Notes under the pieces: generated by a model
What the model was told of the DNA's origin: nothing
The model's input: the letters and a program-made list of their open reading frames with translations, nothing else
The model's database searches: none
Shown here: positions 58,809-64,000 of the stretch, in pieces
Numbering within the stretch: the stretch's first letter is position 1
Layout: each line of letters opens with the position of its first letter
Position numbers and translations under genes: made by a program
Origin: Marthasterias glacialis
Taxonomy: Eukaryota > Echinodermata > Asteroidea > Forcipulatida > Asteriidae
Length of the DNA stretch: 64,000 bases
Direction of reading: 5' to 3'
Assembly: GCA_911728455.2 (NCBI GenBank)
Contig: OU452222.1
Location: 3,229,592 to 3,293,591, forward strand

Positions 58809-60215
58809 GTTCAAGTTCGATGGTAATCTAATCGTGGCTTGTACTGAAAATACATTATTAGTTGTACATTCATAGACGTGACAGAATGCAAAGAAGACAA
58901 GACATGCCTGTAAAAATGCAACACCGGAAACTTCGAAACGGAAATGAACGCTAAGCTCTTCTATTTAGTTTGAACTTTTGGTTTAAATAGATAACAAGTT
59001 TAGTATCCATGTAAATAATGAAAAATGAGCAGCAGCAACAGGACTTGATTGATCAACCGAAAAATAATAACTCTGATTTGATACTTTGATTATACAAAAA
59101 AACATGTTTTCATACAAATCTGTACTTACGCTGATATTTTTCCACATGATATTGAACAAAGTATTTTGTAACGAGGTTTTTGTATGTATTTTTAAAGAAA
59201 TGGTATGTAAATAATAGTTTTGTAAACGCCTTGTACACAATACAGTATTGTTTGTAACTTGCTTTGTGAACTTGCCTTATACTCTTAAGGTGCCTTAATT
59301 CATGCAATTTATGCGGAATTTTGTTTTAGATTAAAAATATTTATATTTCTTGTGCAAACTTTGTACTGTTTTTGTATTGTATTGAATGTTGAATGACGAT
59401 CGTTTTGCCCACTTGATGTTTTCAAAATGCCACTTACTCGTCTCTCTCTCCTGTTGGTGCAAAAGATCGTGATCAATGACCGATCGTGTGTAGTTTATCT
59501 GTTGTCGATTAATGTTTGCCAATTTTAATGTTGCTTTTACGTCTTGCTGAACTCAAACAATTATAGTCATGAATAGATTTGACTTGATGTTGCATAGTGT
59601 GTTTGTTTTGTAACCATTGCCTACGCTAATGAAATAAAAAGTCGGCTATTTATATGCGAGTCCTCACTTGTGTTTATATACTTAGATCCAGAAGTTGATC
59701 ATTTTAATTACTAACAGGCCATTATCATGCTGCAACCATCTTGGTCGTATTCCTGGTATCCGATAACGGCGATGGATGCTAATATTCATTGTTCAAAGAG
59801 GAAACAGACTGTTTCTCCTTCCAGCCTCAATTTGGTTACATTGATTTGAATGGGAGAAAACCAAGATGGCCGCACAATGATAGGTTTATTGTTCCCGTAC
59901 TGCAACACAACAACGTACACAAGTGTATCTATAGAAGACAGGAAAATCCGTTTATTCCAGAGAAAATTTACCTCATAAAATGTTAAAAGTTTACAATGTG
60001 GCTCAATTTGCAACTAAATTTTAACAAGTTCACAGTTTATGGCTACTTCATTATTGTGTGAAATGACACGATGCACCAGCCACGTTCCATTATACATGTA
60101 GTTGCTGTAGGAAAAGTTGGGAGAAATTTCATACCTTCAAGCTCAAGTATTTACTTCTATAATCTATTTTACAGAATTCATAAATAACTCATTATTTTAC
60201 ATATTTTTCTGGAAC
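58809..60215. other. Intergenic AT-rich DNA
   Basis: No repeat family or exon recognised. The only notable signal is an AATAAA at about 59631 on the plus strand. Confidence 0.4.
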
Positions 60216-60429
60216 AATTCACAATTAACCAGTGTTGCCATCAAATCTTTCTTACAAAGAAAATGCCCAAAATCAAAGTGAGACTGAAAGCTTGATATAG
60301 TCTGGTCCCTTGTTGTGTATAAACAGCAACACTTACAATCATTACTGTGTGCACAGGAAACCTGACACATGGCATTTGACATTGGAGTACATAACACAGA
60401 TGAAGATCTGATCAAGCAACTTTTGAAAA
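60216..60429. repeat. 214-bp repeat B, solo copy
   Basis: Runs from AATTCACAATTAACCAGTG to CAAGCAACTTTTGAAAA. It is nearly identical to 63517-63730, with a handful of substitutions and no indel, implying recent duplication or mobility. Unlike the distal copy, it has no flanking A repeats. Confidence 0.8.
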
Positions 60430-60696
60430 AATATCTATGCATAGTAAACATCTACCCCTTCAATTTCCTTTATTTTACAGTTTCTCAACAAATATTAAAT
60501 CTTTTTACATAATATATTTTTTCAATAGTTTCACATCCGACATTTTAAATGTCTTTGAATTAAGGGTAACTTGGCCAATCCTCTTGAAGCCATCAAGAAC
60601 TCTGTACATTGTACATTTCTCAACTAACAACTATAGTTAACATAAGTATGTCTGGTCACATGCCTTCACACACCGCTCAAACAGTGCAGCAGTCTG

Positions 60697-60860
60697 ATTT
60701 ATTAACCCTCCTACTGTCTGACCATTCAATATCATCCGCTGTCAGCCTGCAATATGTTATCATGTGATGAATGCATGTCATACAGTACACACATGTATGC
60801 AGTTCTAGGCAGTTGAATGGTTTCAAATGATTTGTCAACTCACTGGAAAGAATTACTCAA
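60697..60860. repeat. Inverted copy of the PARP2-intron repeat downstream of BLOC1S4
   Basis: Begins AACCCTCCTACTGTCTGACC and contains CAGCCTGCAATATG and GGTTTCAAATGATTTGTCAAC, the reverse complement of the intron copies. It lies about 350 bp beyond the BLOC1S4 stop and may be in its 3' UTR. Confidence 0.65.
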
Positions 60861-61207
60861 AGCAACTGGGTTTTAAATTCGGTGGTTTTTCGGATTGGAT
60901 TTTTAAATCCAACCAGACTTGTGGCTGTATCGGTTAATGACAACTGTTAAAAAAGTGTCCATCCAGAGGATGCTCTTGCCAGTGTCCTAAAACACTCTAA
61001 TCAAATCGCTTACTTAATTTTCATAATTAAGCATAAGACTACCCTGGGCTGATTGCCCAGGGCACAAATTCTTCACTGGCTTCTCTTCATAATGCACTTC
61101 AATTTCCAAGCTCGGTAATGTTTATCAAAGCACCCTAATATTACTTCAGTCAGCTACTTCAGTGTCTGCCGATCCAGACTTTCATAATGAATATCATGTG
61201 TTGAATA

Positions 61208-63012
61208 TCACGTGTCGTCTTCAAGCACATCGGGTGGTTGTAATGATTCTCCTTCTTTCTTGACATAATCGCTCGTCTTGAAAATTTCCAGGGCTTCATA
61301 CTTGAGTGGCTGCTTAGGCGCTGTCCCTTTTTTCTACAAAAGAAGAAAAAAAGACTACTGTAAACATTTGTCGGAATATTTCAAAGTAATGTTTTCATTT
61401 TGATCCCTCCTTTGTAAGTACCAAAATCATCCGATTCTAACTGTTGTGAGAGACTGAAGAGGAGAAGTTGCTTTACAAACCTGAGTGAAGACTGGAAGTG
61501 AGCTGAGCAAGTTCTTGATGGAATGAAGAGCTCCTTGTTCCTTCTCTACCTCGTTGACCTGTTCTTCCATTGCAGTGACGTTTGCACGGACAACACTTAC
61601 AAATTCCTGACCATCAAACAGAGAAAAAGTCCTCAAAATGTTATTTGAAAAAGACTTGTGAAAACATGGTCTGGAAACCACCAGCCGACAAAAGGCTGTT
61701 ACTGTGCAAGGCAAGACACATACCACTGCCTTGGTTGACATCCCAGGCTAGCACAAACCTGTCTACATGGTAAAATACAAGCCACTTTGCCTCTTTCTGG
61801 CTAGCATTCCCAAGTTTCTTTGACAAGGGCAAGACAAAAGTAGTTTAAACTGCTTGCACACCTAGGCTATTTACGAGTGCAAGCCATTCTGGCTATTAAT
61901 ATGTGAATACATTTTGTTAAAGCTATGGGCTAGTGAATTCTATGATCAGTGGCGTAACCAGACATTTTCATTTAAGGGGGCATGTTGGGGCAAAGATATA
62001 ATTAGGTTGGGGTGGGACTATTTAATGTATCGAACCATTTATTTGTGTATTTTATCAATCTCATTTTTTGGGGGTAAGGGTTCTGAGCAGGGGGAGGGGT
62101 CAGGCCCCCTGCCCCCTGGTTACGCCACTACCCATGTTGGCTATAACTGTTCAATCTAGTTATGGTTGGCCAGCAGATATACTTACCTCAAGTTGGTCAA
62201 TCTTGGTGAATATTTGTCTGATTTCTTGAGCTTTCTCATGTATGCCTGGAAGACTTCTATTCAAAGACAAAGAGGAATCCGTGCGGATCTGGATCAAAGA
62301 TGAAAGAAATTCAATTTACACTCAAATAAGATACATCAAACGCTTATATTACTTCCAACATTGCAGATGATAAAAAAGTTAAGTTGAGGCAAACTTGATG
62401 AAATCAGTGTTCATTGAGGCCAAGGGGATTGTCGAATATGGAGTTCTGAAATGTAGCCCTGGGATTCCATTTAAATATTTTAAGCTCTGTTGGTTGTTAT
62501 ATTATAATGAAATAAACATAAAATCCTTCTTTATGCCATTTTTTATTGGAAGACTGGAAACTATTCTTACCATATCCACCACCGCACAGAATTCATCTAG
62601 TCGAGTCAGCATTGCCTCAATCTTTTCATCCAGCTGCTGTTTCTAGAATAGAATAATGTAGAAAATACACTCTCGTCAGGATTTGCTCAAGCTAACATCT
62701 TTCCCCTTCATGCCCCCCGCCCCATCCACCTACCGCCCACAACCAGATAAAAACACTTGCAAAACACACCCATGATTGGCATGATGATCGTAGAAGTGTA
62801 GTTTCTGCTTTACAATAGTTTAGTTTAATTTAACTTCAAATTGTTACACTTTAGGCAACGCAGGCTTTAAATACCTCTCTTTGAGGGTTAATCAAAACAT
62901 ATCCGGCAAAATCCATCGCTGTTTCTTCTAAAATCTCCTCGGTTGTTTTATCTTCATCAGTTAATTTATCTTCGGTACCATCACTTGTTTCCGATGTCAC
63001 GGGACTCGCCAT
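61208..63012 (-). CDS. BLOC1S4: BLOC-1 complex subunit 4 (cappuccino), 187 aa, 5 exons
   Basis: Exons: 63012-62875, 62642-62571, 62288-62187, 61606-61481, 61333-61208. Every intron is GT/AG and every junction is phase 0; the stop is TGA. The protein has an acidic N-terminus, then a long coiled coil. The diagnostic stretch LTRLDEFCAVVDMIRTDSS matches human LTRVDEFVGMLDMLRGDSS, and later KIDQLEEFVSVVRANVTAMEEQV matches RIDRLEAFVRMVGGRVARMEEQV. The end carries the YEALEIFKTSDYV motif. Known: BLOC-1 is an octameric coiled-coil complex for endosome-to-lysosome-related-organelle sorting. The human protein is 217 aa and differs mainly in a longer N-terminus. The start is the first ATG, within an AAAATGG context. 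Confidence 0.93.
61947..62130. mobile_element. hAT-like MITE, second copy, in a BLOC1S4 intron
   Basis: Termini CAGTGGCGTAACCAG and CTGGTTACGCCACTA with GGGGGCA/CCCCCTG runs inside. The flanking octamers match at only 5 of 8 positions, so the duplication has decayed or the ends are slightly off. Confidence 0.65.
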
Positions 63013-63049
63013 TTTGCTTTCTGAATGTTGATATCCGCTATTATACCAC

Positions 63050-63142
63050 TTGGTGGCGCTATAACACTTTAGTGGGTTTTTTTTTCTATAATTGGTGGCG
63101 CTATAACACTTTAGTGGTTGGCGCTGTAACGCTTTATTGTTG
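63050..63142. repeat. Three-copy 42-bp-spaced repeat in the BLOC1S4 5' region
   Basis: TTGGTGGCGCTATAACAC begins at 63050 and again at 63092, and a shorter diverged copy (TTGGCGCTGTAACGC) begins at 63118. The block lies 38-130 bp upstream of the BLOC1S4 start codon, so it is in the promoter or 5' UTR. Confidence 0.7.
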
Positions 63143-63341
63143 GGTTTTTTCACTCCTCTCAGCGGGAAGCCCGTTTAAGCATCGTAACTTGCAAAACTTT
63201 CCAACCTCAGCGATACATTGTAATTATGAAACGGAGGTACATTTCCACCCATTTGATTATGCCAAAAGAAAGGGGCAAATAATACCAACTACATGTACAA
63301 GCACCAAACCAAAGAAAAGTCACACTGGGTTGGGGGACACA

Positions 63342-63910
63342 ATTCTAATCTAATCTAAACTAAAATAATAAGATAAGTCAAAAGTTTAAAAAAAATGCGT
63401 TTGCCAACAGTTCTGATTGAAAACAAATTTTCTTTTAGCACTCGGTCCTTCTCTCTAAAATTTAACACAGTTTCTCATACTGAAAATAAAAATAAACACT
63501 TCCCTGGCTTCCCCATAATTCACAATTAACCAGTGTTGCCATTAAATCTTTCTTACAAAGAAAATGCCCAAAATCAAAGTGAGACTGAAAGCTTGATATA
63601 GTCTGGTCCCTTGTTGTGTATAAACAGCAACACTTACAATCATTACTGTGTGCACAGGAAACCTGACACATGGCATTTGACATTAGAGTACATAACACAG
63701 ATGAAGATCTGATCAAGCAACTTTTGAAAATTCTAATCTAATCTAAACTAAAATAATAAGATAAGTCAAAAGTAAAAAAAAATGCGTTTGCCAAAAATTC
63801 TGATTGAAAACAAATTTTCTTTTAGCACTCGGTCCTTCTTTCTAAAATTTGACACAGTTTCTCATACTGAAAATAAAAATAAACACTTCCCTGGCTTCCC
63901 TATAATTTAC
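63342..63910. repeat. A-B-A composite: two direct repeats of about 180 bp around a 214-bp repeat B
   Basis: A1 (63342-63523) and A2 (63730-63910) both run from ATTCTAATCTAATC to CTTCCCTGGCTTCC and differ at only a few positions. B (63517-63730) lies between them. Either this is an LTR-like miniature element or a tandem duplication of an A+B unit that lost its second B. Confidence 0.75.
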
Positions 63911-64000
63911 TTCCGCGCCCGAGCATGCAGATGAAAAAAAAAATCACAAAAAATTGAATAGCGCCACCATGCGTCAGCGCTCTCTTAGTTACGAAGCCAC

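Noticed and set aside
1..64000. CRISPR arrays, operons or prokaryotic features
   Set aside because: The genes are intron-containing animal genes; no spaced direct-repeat array of CRISPR type is present.

Overview
This window is eukaryotic nuclear DNA from a metazoan, most likely a marine invertebrate deuterostome and probably an echinoderm. The evidence is intron-rich genes with canonical GT/AG junctions, orthologues of five animal gene families, one nuclear tRNA, tRNA-derived SINEs, and many small terminal-inverted-repeat (TIR) elements. One AT-rich repeat fragment at 34.5 kb resembles a repeat I remember as abundant in sea-star and sea-cucumber genomes. That last point is recall, not a search.

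Layout. (1) 1-20947, minus strand: an LPCAT1/2-type lysophospholipid acyltransferase. It has nine exons in view and its 3' end lies beyond the left edge. The catalytic HX4D exon is present twice, as two 221-nt exons with identical phases, which fits mutually exclusive alternative exons. The introns are full of MITEs and SINEs. (2) About 20.9-24.06 kb: a head-to-head intergenic interval with a possible shared promoter, a possible 5' noncoding exon of the next gene, and three foldback or palindromic elements. (3) 24058-33429, plus strand: a complete 15-exon PARP2 orthologue of 715 aa with two WWE domains in front of the usual WGR, regulatory and catalytic parts. (4) 33.4-36.25 kb: repeat-bearing spacer. 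(5) 36254-39177, minus strand: a complete 7-exon MTG2/GTPBP5 (mitochondrial Obg GTPase) of 398 aa. (6) 39.2-49.2 kb: gene-poor, repeat-rich DNA with a possible upstream exon of the following gene. (7) 49206-57144, plus strand: a 7.9-kb exon encoding a protein of about 2,624 aa with six C-terminal C2H2 fingers, an AT-hook-like motif, SUMO-interaction-like motifs and a PxDLS CtBP-binding motif; I do not recognise the family. (8) 57447-57518, minus strand: tRNA-Thr(TGT). (9) 61208-63012, minus strand: a complete 5-exon BLOC1S4 (cappuccino) of 187 aa, with a short tandem repeat just upstream of its start.

The five protein genes form no shared pathway: lipid remodelling, DNA-damage ADP-ribosylation, mitoribosome assembly, transcription and lysosome-related organelle biogenesis. 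The best leads are the paired catalytic exons of LPCAT, the WWE-WWE-PARP2 architecture, the SUMO/CtBP motif block of the giant zinc-finger protein, and hairpin-tipped foldback elements with 9-11 bp direct repeats, including a 71-bp solo unit.
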